Positions 1-9,404 of a stretch of DNA of 64,000 nt are shown one piece after another. Under the pieces are notes generated by a model, which worked only from the letters and a program-made list of their open reading frames with translations, ran no database searches and was not told the origin of the DNA. Source of the DNA: Cellulomonas sp. NS3 (GTDB lineage Bacteria; Actinomycetota; Actinomycetes; Actinomycetales; Cellulomonadaceae); contig NZ_CP103289.1 of NCBI RefSeq assembly GCF_024757985.1, forward strand, positions 3,162,001-3,226,000, given 5' to 3'. Each line of letters begins with the position of its first letter. The stretch's first letter is position 1. Made by a program: the position numbers and the translations under genes.

Positions 1-2705
1 CACTCGACGAGGCGGCGGAGCACGAGGTCGCGGTTGAGCTCGAGCACCATGTCGATGAAGTCGATGACGATGATGCCGCCGATGTCGCGCAGCCGGAGCT
101 GGCGCACGATCTCCTCGGCCGCCTCCAGGTTGTTGCGCGTCACCGTCTCCTCGAGCGTGCCGCCCGAGCCCGTGAACTTGCCGGTGTTGACGTCGACGAC
201 CGTCATGGCCTCGGTGCGGTCGATCACGAGCGAGCCGCCCGACGGGAGCCAGACCTTGCGGTCCATGCCCTTCGCGAGCTGCTCGTCGACCCGGTGCGCC
301 GAGAACACGTCGCCCTGCCCGGTCCACCGCGAGACCTTGCTCGCGAGGTCCGGCGCGAGGTCGCCGATGTACCCCGAGATCGTCGACCACGCCTCGTCGC
401 CCTGCACCACGAGCGAGCTGAAGTCGTCGTTGAAGATGTCGCGCACGACGCGGATCGCGAGGTCCGGCTCGCCCTGCAGCAGCGCGGGCGCCGACGCGGT
501 CTTCGCCTTCTTCGAGATCGACTCCCACTGGCCCTGCAGGCGCGCGATGTCGGCGCGCAGCTCGTCCTCGCTCGCGCCCTCGGCGGCCGTGCGCACGATC
601 ACGCCGGCCGACTCGGGGACGATCTCGCGCAGGATCTTCTTGAGGCGGTTGCGCTCGACGTCGGGCAGCTTGCGGCTGATGCCGGTCATGCCGCCACCGG
701 GCACGTACACGAGGTAGCGGCCCGCGAGCGTGATCTGCGACGTCAGGCGGGCGCCCTTGTGGCCGATCGGGTCCTTCGTGACCTGCACGAGCACCGAGTC
801 GCCCGACTTGAGGGCCTGCTCGATGCGGCGCGGCTGGCCGCCCTCGAGACCCGCGGCGTCCCAGTTGACCTCGCCGGCGTACAGCACCGCGTTGCGGCCC
901 TTGCCGACGTCGACGAACGCGGCCTCCATGCTCGGCAGCACGTTCTGCACGCGGCCCAGGTAGACGTTCCCCGCCATCGACAGCTGCGCCTGGCGCGAGA
1001 CGTAGTGCTCGACGAGCACGCCGTCCTCGAGCACGGCGATCTGCGTGCGGCCGTCGCGCTCGCGCACGACCATCGTCCGCTCGACCGACTCGCGCCGGGC
1101 CAGGAACTCCGACTCCGTGACGATCTGCCGGCGGCGGCCCGCGTCCCGGCCCTCACGGCGGCGCTGGCGCTTGGCCTCGAGGCGCGTGGACCCGCGCAGC
1201 GCGGTGACCTCGTCGCTCGGGGCACGCGAGGACCGGCTGCGGCTCGGCGCGGCGACCTCGGGCTCGGCGCCCTCGCCACGACCGCTGCGGCTGCGGCGAC
1301 GACGGCGACGACGGCTCGACCCGCCCTGCTCGTCGGCGTCGCCCTCGACGTCCGCGTCGTCGCCCTCCGTCTCGCCCTCGGGCTCCGGCTCGGCGTCCGC
1401 CTCGGCGGCGCGCGGGGCGTCCTCGTCGTCGGCGGCATCCTCGTCCTCGGCGCTGCGACCACGGCGGCCGCGGCCCCCGCGGCGACGCCGGCGGCGGGGC
1501 CCCTGCTCGTCGGAGTCGTCGCCGTCCACGGCGCGCTGGTCCTGGGCGTCCTCGGCGTCCTCGTCCGGCGCGACGTCGGGCTCGACGTCCACGGGCTCGT
1601 CGGAGTCCGCGGCGAGGTCGTCGAGCGCGCCGGCGAGCAGCACGGTCGGCTCCTCGGCGGGGACGTCGGCCTGGGCTCCACGGCGACCGCGGCGGCGCGA
1701 GGGGCGCGTCGTGGCGGGCTTCTCCTCGACCGGGGCCTCGACCTCGGCGGCGGGCTCCTCGGCGTGCAGCGCGGCCGCGGCCTCCGAGATGGCCTGCGGG
1801 CTCCCGGCGGGCGACTGCGCGCGACGGCGGCGCGGGCGAGCGTCCGGGTCGGGCGCCTGGAAGAGGAGCGCGGTCGTGGCGAGGCGCGCGGGGCCGGTGC
1901 GCGGCTCGACGGGCGGCTTGGCCGCGACCGTGCCCGCGAGCTCGGCGAGGACGTCGAGCGCGGGTGCCGCCGGGGTGCTCGGCGCGCCGGGGGCGGTCTC
2001 GGCGGCGACCGGCGAGGTGGTCGACCCCGACGCGCCAGCCTCCTCCTCGTCCTCGTCCTCGGCGACGACCGGCTCGACGACGGGTGCGACCTCGACGGGC
2101 GCCTCGGCGGCCTTGCGGCTGCGACGGGGCGCGCGCTTGCGCGGCGCGGGGGCGGGCTCGGCGTCCGCGACCGGAGCCGGCGCGTCCTCGGTCGGCGCGT
2201 CGGCGCTGGGAGCCGGCTCGACGGGCGCGGCGGTGGCCGGCGCGGCCGTGGCGTGCGCTGCGCTGACCGGCGCGGCGCTGACCGGCGTCGAGGCGGCGGT
2301 CGCCGCCGGGGCCGGCTGCTCCGGCGCCGCGGTGGCACCGGGGTCGGGGAGGACGACGGTGCGGGTCACGCGGCGCGAGCGGCGCGCCGGCGCGGCGGGG
2401 GCCGGCTCGGGGGTGGCAGCCTGAGCGACGGCCGCTGCGGTCGGCTCGGTCACCGCCGGGGCTGCGCTCGGTGCCGCAGCGCTCCCGGGGCCGGCGGCGG
2501 TGCTCACGGCGGCGTCCTGCGCACCGGACGGCCCGGGGCCGTCCTGCGGTGCGGACGCGTCCGGCGGTGCGGCGACCTTGCGGGTCGCGCGGCGCCGTGC
2601 GGGCTTCTTGGCGGGCGCCGTCCCCTCCGTGCCGGCCGCGTCCTCGCGGCCCGTGGCGTCGGTCGGGGCGTCGTTGCTGGGGGTTCCTGCGGTGTCGAAG
2701 GTCAC
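1..2705 (-). CDS. rne: Ribonuclease E/G family endoribonuclease, 3' end cut by window edge
   Basis: Endoribonuclease for rRNA processing and mRNA decay. Translation from GTG at 2705 gives about 901 residues with no stop before the edge, so the C-terminus is missing. Residues 1 to about 520 are low-complexity Ala/Pro/Glu/Asp with Arg-rich patches, as in actinobacterial RNase E. The catalytic core follows, with an S1 RNA-binding segment (GNVYLGRVQNVLPSMEAAFVDVG) recognisable around residue 575 and both metal-ligand motifs, VDVNTG and IDFIDM, near the edge. An AGGAG Shine-Dalgarno lies about 10 nt before the GTG. It is divergent from cydA. The family call is firm; E versus G is inferred from the long N-terminal extension. 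Confidence 0.93.
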   Translation of the reverse strand, partial: MTFDTAGTPSNDAPTDATGREDAAGTEGTAPAKKPARRRATRKVAAPPDASAPQDGPGPSGAQDAAVSTAAGPGSAAAPSAAPAVTEPTAAAVAQAATPEPAPAAPARRSRRVTRTVVLPDPGATAAPEQPAPAATAASTPVSAAPVSAAHATAAPATAAPVEPAPSADAPTEDAPAPVADAEPAPAPRKRAPRRSRKAAEAPVEVAPVVEPVVAEDEDEEEAGASGSTTSPVAAETAPGAPSTPAAPALDVLAELAGTVAAKPPVEPRTGPARLATTALLFQAPDPDARPRRRRAQSPAGSPQAISEAAAALHAEEPAAEVEAPVEEKPATTRPSRRRGRRGAQADVPAEEPTVLLAGALDDLAADSDEPVDVEPDVAPDEDAEDAQDQRAVDGDDSDEQGPRRRRRRGGRGRRGRSAEDEDAADDEDAPRAAEADAEPEPEGETEGDDADVEGDADEQGGSSRRRRRRRSRSGRGEGAEPEVAAPSRSRSSRAPSDEVTALRGSTRLEAKRQRRREGRDAGRRRQIVTESEFLARRESVERTMVVRERDGRTQIAVLEDGVLVEHYVSRQAQLSMAGNVYLGRVQNVLPSMEAAFVDVGKGRNAVLYAGEVNWDAAGLEGGQPRRIEQALKSGDSVLVQVTKDPIGHKGARLTSQITLAGRYLVYVPGGGMTGISRKLPDVERNRLKKILREIVPESAGVIVRTAAEGASEDELRADIARLQGQWESISKKAKTASAPALLQGEPDLAIRVVRDIFNDDFSSLVVQGDEAWSTISGYIGDLAPDLASKVSRWTGQGDVFSAHRVDEQLAKGMDRKVWLPSGGSLVIDRTEAMTVVDVNTGKFTGSGGTLEETVTRNNLEAAEEIVRQLRLRDIGGIIVIDFIDMVLELNRDLVLRRLVE

Positions 2706-3042
2706 GCGGGGTGCTCCTGTGTGCCCGACGGGTGCCGTCCACACACCTCGGCGCCCGCGGGCGGTCAGTCGTCGCTCGCGCGGTGCGCTGCGACGGAAGT
2801 CGTCGGTCGCGGCAGGCTGCACAGGCGGTCGGCGCCATCGCCCTGCCTGCTCGTCGAGCGGGTCCCGTTGCGGGGCCCGGCGGAAAGCCGGCGGCGCCTG
2901 GCGAGCGCGATGCGCTGGTGCGGCGAGCACGGTCACGGTGTCGGGGCGGTGTGGGCGCCCCGGAACCGCGTTCAGTATCGCACAAGGACCGTCGGGGGCC
3001 CTCAGCGACACGGTCCGGTGTGACGACGTCGCGTCAGCAAGC

Positions 3043-3056
3043 GGGACCTTGGTCCC
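3043..3056. promoter_or_regulatory. DosR/DevR-type palindromic box upstream of cydA
   Basis: GGGACCTTGGTCCC has 6-bp inverted arms around TT. It closely resembles the mycobacterial DosR box core GGGACTTNNGTCCC. Its centre is about 42 nt before the start predicted from the TAGCGT hexamer at 3079-3084, the position where DevR sites overlap the -35 region. A DevS-like kinase and DevR-like regulator lie at the other end of the same locus. Binding is inferred. Confidence 0.6.
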
Positions 3057-3084
3057 ACGGACCCGCGCACCGCCGACCTAGCGT
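3056..3084 (+). promoter_or_regulatory. Candidate cydA promoter
   Basis: A TAGCGT hexamer (3079-3084) fits the actinobacterial TANNNT -10 pattern. The -35 position, about 17 nt upstream (3056-3061, CACGGA), is poor, as expected for an activator-dependent promoter, and abuts the DosR-like palindrome. The leader to the GTG at 3177 would be about 86 nt. In the rest of the 2706-3176 gap I see nothing else firm beyond a GATACT on the minus strand near 2975 that could serve rne. Confidence 0.4.
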
Positions 3085-3176
3085 CGGAGGCGGTCCTGGG
3101 CGTCACCGCCGGACCGGTGCGCGCGCCCCACCACGGGTGCGCGGACCCGCCGCGCTCGACCCGACGGAGACCCCGC

Positions 3177-4664
3177 GTGGAAGCCCTCGACCTGGCCCGC
3201 TGGCAGTTCGGTGTCACGACCGTCTACCACTTCATCTTCGTCCCGCTCACGATCGGGCTCTCCCCGCTCGTGGCGCTCATGCAGACGTTCTGGGTCCGCA
3301 CGGGCGACGAGCGGTGGCTGCGCCTGACGAAGTTCTTCGGGAAGCTGTTCCTGATCAACTTCGCGATCGGCGTCGCGACGGGCATCGTCCAGGAGTTCCA
3401 GTTCGGCATGAACTGGAGCGAGTACTCACGCTTCGTCGGCGACGTGTTCGGCGCGCCGCTCGCGATGGAGGCGCTCGCCGCGTTCTTCGTCGAGTCGACG
3501 TTCCTCGGCCTGTGGATCTTCGGGTGGGACAAGCTGCCCAAGAAGATCCACCTCGCCTGCATCTGGGCCGTCGCGCTCGCGACGAACCTGTCCGCGTTCT
3601 TCATCCTCGCGGCGAACTCGTGGATGCAGCACCCCGTCGGCGCGGTGCTCAACACCGAGACGGGCCGCGCGGAGATGGTCGACATCGTCGCGGTCCTCAC
3701 GAACCCGACGGTGCTGGCCGCGTTCCCGCACGCGATCACCGCCGCGCTGCTCACCGCCGGCACGTTCGTCGCCGGGATCGGTGCGTGGTGGATGGTCCGC
3801 AGCGTGCGCCGCGGCGACGTGGACCTCGCGCGCACCGTCTACCGCCCGGCCGTCGTGCTCGGCACGGTCACGATGCTCGTCGCCGGCGCCGGCCTCGCCG
3901 TCACGGGCGACTGGCAGGCCAAGCTCATGTTCGTCCAGCAGCCCATGAAGATGGCCGCGGCCGAGGCCCTGTGCGAGAGCACCGACGGCGCGGCGTTCTC
4001 GATCCTCGCGATCGGCGACCTCGCGAACGACTGCGACGGCGTGAGCCACCTCGTCGAGATCCCCGGGATGACCGCGTTCCTGGCGACGGGCCGGTTCGAC
4101 GCGCCGCTCGACGGCGTGCACGACCTGCAGGCGCAGTACGAGGAGAAGTACGGCGCCGGGGTGGACTACACGCCGAACCTCGCGGTCACGTACTGGAGCT
4201 TCCGGCTCATGATCGGCATGGCCGCCGGGTCGGCGCTGCTCGCCATCGCCGCGCTGTGGTTCACGCGCCGCGGCCGGGTCAGCGACAACCCGTGGCTCGC
4301 CCGGATCGCGCTCGCGGCGATCCCGACGCCGTTCCTCGCGTCGGCGTTCGGCTGGATCTTCACCGAGATGGGGCGCCAGCCGTGGGTCGTCGTGCCCAAC
4401 CCCAACCCGAGCGGCGTCGACGGGGTGTGGCTGCTGACCGCGCGCGGCGTCTCCGAGGTCGTGAGCCCGGCCATGGTGATCACGTCGATGGCGGCGTTCA
4501 CGCTGCTCTACGGGGTGCTCGCGGTGATCTGGTTCCGGCTCATGCACCGCTTCGCCGTCGAGGGAGTCGCGGCGTCCGAGCACGACCCGAGCCCCGAGGC
4601 GCGCACCGACGACCCCGACGACCCGGACGCCGCGGCCGACCGCCCGCTGTCCTTCGCGTACTGA
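3177..4664 (+). CDS. cydA: Cytochrome bd ubiquinol/menaquinol oxidase subunit I
   Basis: Heme-bearing membrane subunit of the high-affinity bd oxidase, which oxidises quinol and reduces O2 to water. The 495 residues start MEALDLARWQFG; His18 in VYHFIF corresponds to the conserved N-terminal heme-ligand His. The GRQPW motif near residue 400 and a short Q-loop region are visible, with many hydrophobic helices and a charged Asp-rich C-terminal tail. The GTG at 3177 has GGAGA about 7 nt upstream; longer in-frame starts would add a non-conserved Arg/Pro-rich extension. First gene of cydABDC, 21 nt before cydB. Confidence 0.97.
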   Translation: MEALDLARWQFGVTTVYHFIFVPLTIGLSPLVALMQTFWVRTGDERWLRLTKFFGKLFLINFAIGVATGIVQEFQFGMNWSEYSRFVGDVFGAPLAMEALAAFFVESTFLGLWIFGWDKLPKKIHLACIWAVALATNLSAFFILAANSWMQHPVGAVLNTETGRAEMVDIVAVLTNPTVLAAFPHAITAALLTAGTFVAGIGAWWMVRSVRRGDVDLARTVYRPAVVLGTVTMLVAGAGLAVTGDWQAKLMFVQQPMKMAAAEALCESTDGAAFSILAIGDLANDCDGVSHLVEIPGMTAFLATGRFDAPLDGVHDLQAQYEEKYGAGVDYTPNLAVTYWSFRLMIGMAAGSALLAIAALWFTRRGRVSDNPWLARIALAAIPTPFLASAFGWIFTEMGRQPWVVVPNPNPSGVDGVWLLTARGVSEVVSPAMVITSMAAFTLLYGVLAVIWFRLMHRFAVEGVAASEHDPSPEARTDDPDDPDAAADRPLSFAY

Positions 4665-4685
4665 GGCAGGAGACAGGGAGACGAC

Positions 4686-5792
<1,107 letters not shown>

Positions 5793-5805
5793 GACGCTGC
5801 CCGGC

Positions 5806-7530
5806 GTGAAGCCGCTCGACCCCCGGCTGCTGCGGCACGCCCGCGCCGCGCGCCGCTACATCGCCCTGACGGTCACGCTCGGGGTCCTCGTCGCGGGGCT
5901 CGTCGTGGCACAGGCGCTCCTGCTCGCGCACGCCCTCGCCGCCGCGGTGCACGACGGCGCGACCCTGCGCGAGATCGCCCCGCAGGTCGCCGCCATCGCG
6001 GGGGTGGTCGCGGTGCGCGCCCTCCTCGCGGGGGTGCAGGAGCGGTACGCGCACCGTGCGGCCACGCGCGTGATCGGTGACCTGCGCGCGCAGCTCGTCG
6101 AGCGGTCCGCGCTGCTGGGTCCGCGGTGGACCGCCGAGGGCGACGGGTCGCGGGTCGTGACGCTCGCGACGCGCGGGATCGACGCGCTCGAGCCGTACTT
6201 CGTGCGGTACCTGCCGCAGCTCGTGCTGGCGGCCACGGTGACCCCGGCGACGCTCGTCGTGATCCTGGGGCTCGACTGGGTCTCGGCGGCGATCGTGGCC
6301 GGCACGATCCCGCTCGTGCCGCTGTTCATGGTGCTCGTCGGGCGGCTCACGCAGGGACGCTCGGAGCGCGGGCTGCGCGTGATGCAGCGCCTCGGCTCGC
6401 AGGTGCTCGACCTCCTCGCGGGACTCGCGACGCTGCGGGCGTTCGGGCGCGAGCTCGGGCCCGTGGCGCGCGTGCGCGAGCTCGGCGACGCGCACCGCCG
6501 CGCGACGATGAGCACGCTGCGCGTGGCGTTCCTCTCCGGCATGGTGCTCGAGCTGCTGACCACGCTGTCCGTCGCGCTCGTGGCCGTCGGCATCGGGCTC
6601 CGGCTCGTCTACGGCGAGCTCGACCTCGTCACGGGTCTCGCGGTGCTCGTGCTCGCGCCCGAGGTGTACCTGCCGCTGCGCCAGGTCGGCGCCCAGTTCC
6701 ACGCGTCGACCGACGGCGTCGCTGCCGCCGAGCAGGTGTTCGCGGTGCTCGAGACCCCGCTCCCCCCGCGTGGCACGCACCCGGCGCCGGACCTGCGGAC
6801 CGCGTCGCTCCGGCTGCGCGGCGTCGGGGTGCGGGCCCCCGGCCGCGACGTGCTCGCACCCGCGGGCCTCGACCTCGACGTCCGACCCGGCACGGTCGTC
6901 GCGCTCACCGGCCCGAGCGGGACCGGCAAGACGACCGCGGTCGACGTGCTGCTCGGCCTCGTGCCCGCCGAGCTCGGCACGGTGGAGCTGGTCGGCCCGG
7001 ACGGGACGACGCTGCCGCTCACCGACGTCGACCCGGCGACGTTCTGGGCGCAGGTCGCGTGGCTCCCCCAGCGTCCGCTGCTCGAGCCGGGCACGCTCGG
7101 TGACGTCGTGACCGGGGGCGAGGACGTCGCGCCCCCCGAGCGCGACGCCGCGGCCGCGCTGACCGGGCTCGACACGGTCGTGGCCGCCGCGCCGCTCGGC
7201 TGGCAGACGCCGTGCGGACGCGGGGGCGAGGGGCTGAGCGTCGGGCAGCGCCAGCGCGCGGCCCTCACGCGCGCGCTGCTCGGCAGGGCCCCGCTCATCG
7301 TGCTCGACGAGCCGACCGCGCACCTCGACGCCGCGGGTGAGCAGGTCGTGCTGGACACCGTCACGGCGCTGCGCGACGCGGGGCGCACCGTCGTGCTCGT
7401 CGCGCACCGCGCGTCGCTGCTCGCGGTGGCCGACGAGGTCGTCGAGGTGCGGCAGGCCGCCCTCCCCGCGGCGCCCGCCCCCGCCTCCCGGCACGGCGCC
7501 GGACCGGACCGCGCGGAGGTCGTCGCATGA
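5806..7530 (+). CDS. cydD: ABC exporter subunit CydD (bd oxidase assembly)
   Basis: Half-transporter that with CydC exports thiols and/or handles heme for cytochrome bd assembly. 574 residues: a membrane domain (about 20-310), then an ATPase domain with Walker A GPSGTGKTTA near 370, signature LSVGQRQRAALTRALL near 477 and Walker B LIVLDEPTAHLD near 497. I chose the GTG at 5806 (MKPLDPRLL), 13 nt after cydB; the upstream in-frame start would overlap cydB and add a basic extension. Its stop overlaps the cydC start as ATGA. Confidence 0.92.
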   Translation: MKPLDPRLLRHARAARRYIALTVTLGVLVAGLVVAQALLLAHALAAAVHDGATLREIAPQVAAIAGVVAVRALLAGVQERYAHRAATRVIGDLRAQLVERSALLGPRWTAEGDGSRVVTLATRGIDALEPYFVRYLPQLVLAATVTPATLVVILGLDWVSAAIVAGTIPLVPLFMVLVGRLTQGRSERGLRVMQRLGSQVLDLLAGLATLRAFGRELGPVARVRELGDAHRRATMSTLRVAFLSGMVLELLTTLSVALVAVGIGLRLVYGELDLVTGLAVLVLAPEVYLPLRQVGAQFHASTDGVAAAEQVFAVLETPLPPRGTHPAPDLRTASLRLRGVGVRAPGRDVLAPAGLDLDVRPGTVVALTGPSGTGKTTAVDVLLGLVPAELGTVELVGPDGTTLPLTDVDPATFWAQVAWLPQRPLLEPGTLGDVVTGGEDVAPPERDAAAALTGLDTVVAAAPLGWQTPCGRGGEGLSVGQRQRAALTRALLGRAPLIVLDEPTAHLDAAGEQVVLDTVTALRDAGRTVVLVAHRASLLAVADEVVEVRQAALPAAPAPASRHGAGPDRAEVVA

Positions 7531-9404
7531 GCGCACCCGCACGCCCCTGGACCGCCGACGACCCCCTGCGCCGCGCGCTCGTGCTGCTCGACGTCGACCG
7601 CGCCCGCGTCGGGCTCGCGGTCGGCCTCGGCGTGCTGAGCCTCGGCTCCGCGGTCGCGCTCGCGGCGGTCGCAGCGTGGCTCATCGCGCGCGCGTCGCAG
7701 ATGCCGCCCGTCCTCGAGCTCTCCGTCGCGACCGTCGCCGTGCGCGCGTTCGGGATCGGCCGCGGCACGTTCCGCTACGTCGAGCGGCTGACCTCGCACG
7801 ACGTCGCGCTGCGCGGCATGGCGACGCTGCGCACAACTCTCTACGAGCAGGTCGCGAGAGGTCGGGTCGGAGCCGCTCTCGCGCTGCGCCGCGGCGACCT
7901 GCTCGCCCGGGTGGGCGCGGACGTCGACACCGTCGGCGACGCGGTCGTGCGCGGGCTCCTGCCCGCCGCGGTGGCCGCGGTGCTCGGCCTGGGCACCGTC
8001 GTCGCGATGGCCCTGTTCCTGCCCGCCGCGGGGCTCGCGCTCGCGGCGTGCCTCGTGCTCGCCGGTGTGGTGTCGCCCGCGCTGGCCGCCCGCGCGGCCC
8101 GGACCAGCGAGTCGCGGGCGGTCGACGCGCGGGCGACCGTCGCGAGCGTGTCGCTCGGCGTGCTCGACGCCCCCGGGCCGGTGACCGTCGCCGGCCTCCT
8201 GCCGCGCGAGCTCGACGCCCTCCGGTCCGCCGACGCGGCCCTCGCGCGCGCGGTCGACGCCGGCGCCCGGCCCGCTGCGCTCTCGGCGGCGCTCGGGCAG
8301 CTCGCGGTCGGCCTCGCGGTCCTCGCCGCGCTCGTGCTCGGCGTCCCGGCGCTCACCGCCGGCACGGTCGCCCCGGTCGAGCTCGCGGTGCTCGTCCTCA
8401 CGCCGCTCGCGGCGTTCGAGGCCACGGCCGTCCTGCCCGCGGCCGCGATCCAGGTGCAGCGCTCGCGTGCGGCCGCCGGGCGCGTGCTCGCGCTGCTCGA
8501 CGAGGCGGCTCCGGACGAGGTCATCCCTGACGAGGCGTTGCCGGACGGGGCGATGCCGGACGAGGCGGTGCCGGACGCGGGCTCGCCCGACCCCCCGGCG
8601 CACCCGTCGTCGGCCTCCCTCGCCGCGCGCGACCTCGCGTGCGGCTGGCCGGGCCGCGAGCTCGTCGTCCGGGGGCTCGACCTCGACGTGCACCCGGGCC
8701 GGTCGCTCGCGGTCGTCGGACCGAGCGGCACCGGCAAGACGACGCTGCTGCTCACGCTCGCGGGCCTGCTCCCGTCCCGCGGCGGAAGCCTCACGCTGGG
8801 CGGGGTCCCGCTCGACGCCCTGTCGCGCGGCGACGTCACCTCACGGGCCGTGCTCACCACCGAGGACGCGCACCTGTTCGAGACGACGGTCCTGGAGAAC
8901 CTGCGCGTCGCGCGCGGCGACGTGACCGAGGACGAGGCGCGCGCCGCGCTCGACCGCGCCGGGCTCACCGCGTGGCTCGGGGGCCTGCCGGACGGCCTCG
9001 CCACGCCGCTCGGCGCCGACGGCCGCAACGTCTCGGGCGGTGAGCGCCGGCGGCTCCTGCTCGCCCGCGCGCTCCTCTCGCCGGCGCCGCTCCTCCTCGT
9101 CGACGAGCCCGCCGAGCACCTCGACACCGCGACCGCGGACCGGCTCGTCCGCGACCTGCTCACCACCGGCACCGTCCCGCTCCCCGCCGGCCCCGGCTCC
9201 GCCGCGCCCACGCCCGCCCGCGGCGTCGTCGTCGTGACGCACCGCCTCTCCGCGCTCGACGCCGCCGACGAGGTCCTCGTGCTGCGCGACGGCCGGGTCG
9301 CGGCGCGCGGCACGCACGCGGAGCTCCTCGCCCGGGACGCGGGCTACCGTGAGGCCGAGGCGCGGGAGCGGCGCGAGCAGCACGAGCAGCGGGAGGACGC
9401 ATGA
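7527..9404 (+). CDS. cydC: ABC exporter subunit CydC (bd oxidase assembly)
   Basis: Partner half-transporter of CydD. 625 residues: membrane domain to about 320, then an ATPase domain with Walker A GPSGTGKTT near 398, signature VSGGERRRLLLARALL near 502 and Walker B LLLVDEPAEHLD near 522. Between the domains (about residues 328-360) lies a linker of repeated short units such as PDEVIPDEALPDGAMPDE, in-frame repeat expansion that I do not recognise from the family. Starts in a 4-nt ATGA overlap with cydD and ends in one with the kinase gene, so the five genes look translationally coupled. Confidence 0.92.
   Translation: MSAPARPWTADDPLRRALVLLDVDRARVGLAVGLGVLSLGSAVALAAVAAWLIARASQMPPVLELSVATVAVRAFGIGRGTFRYVERLTSHDVALRGMATLRTTLYEQVARGRVGAALALRRGDLLARVGADVDTVGDAVVRGLLPAAVAAVLGLGTVVAMALFLPAAGLALAACLVLAGVVSPALAARAARTSESRAVDARATVASVSLGVLDAPGPVTVAGLLPRELDALRSADAALARAVDAGARPAALSAALGQLAVGLAVLAALVLGVPALTAGTVAPVELAVLVLTPLAAFEATAVLPAAAIQVQRSRAAAGRVLALLDEAAPDEVIPDEALPDGAMPDEAVPDAGSPDPPAHPSSASLAARDLACGWPGRELVVRGLDLDVHPGRSLAVVGPSGTGKTTLLLTLAGLLPSRGGSLTLGGVPLDALSRGDVTSRAVLTTEDAHLFETTVLENLRVARGDVTEDEARAALDRAGLTAWLGGLPDGLATPLGADGRNVSGGERRRLLLARALLSPAPLLLVDEPAEHLDTATADRLVRDLLTTGTVPLPAGPGSAAPTPARGVVVVTHRLSALDAADEVLVLRDGRVAARGTHAELLARDAGYREAEARERREQHEQREDA

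Noticed and set aside
294-3023. Very long open frame on the plus strand opposite rne
   Set aside because: Arg/Gly/Leu-rich translation without any domain. It is the antisense shadow of the RNase E frame, produced by high GC at third positions.
2706-3176. Possible Rex (NADH sensor) operator at cydA
   Set aside because: Rex controls cyd genes in Streptomyces, but I find no TTGTG-N8-CACAA-like site here; the DosR-type palindrome is the only clear element.
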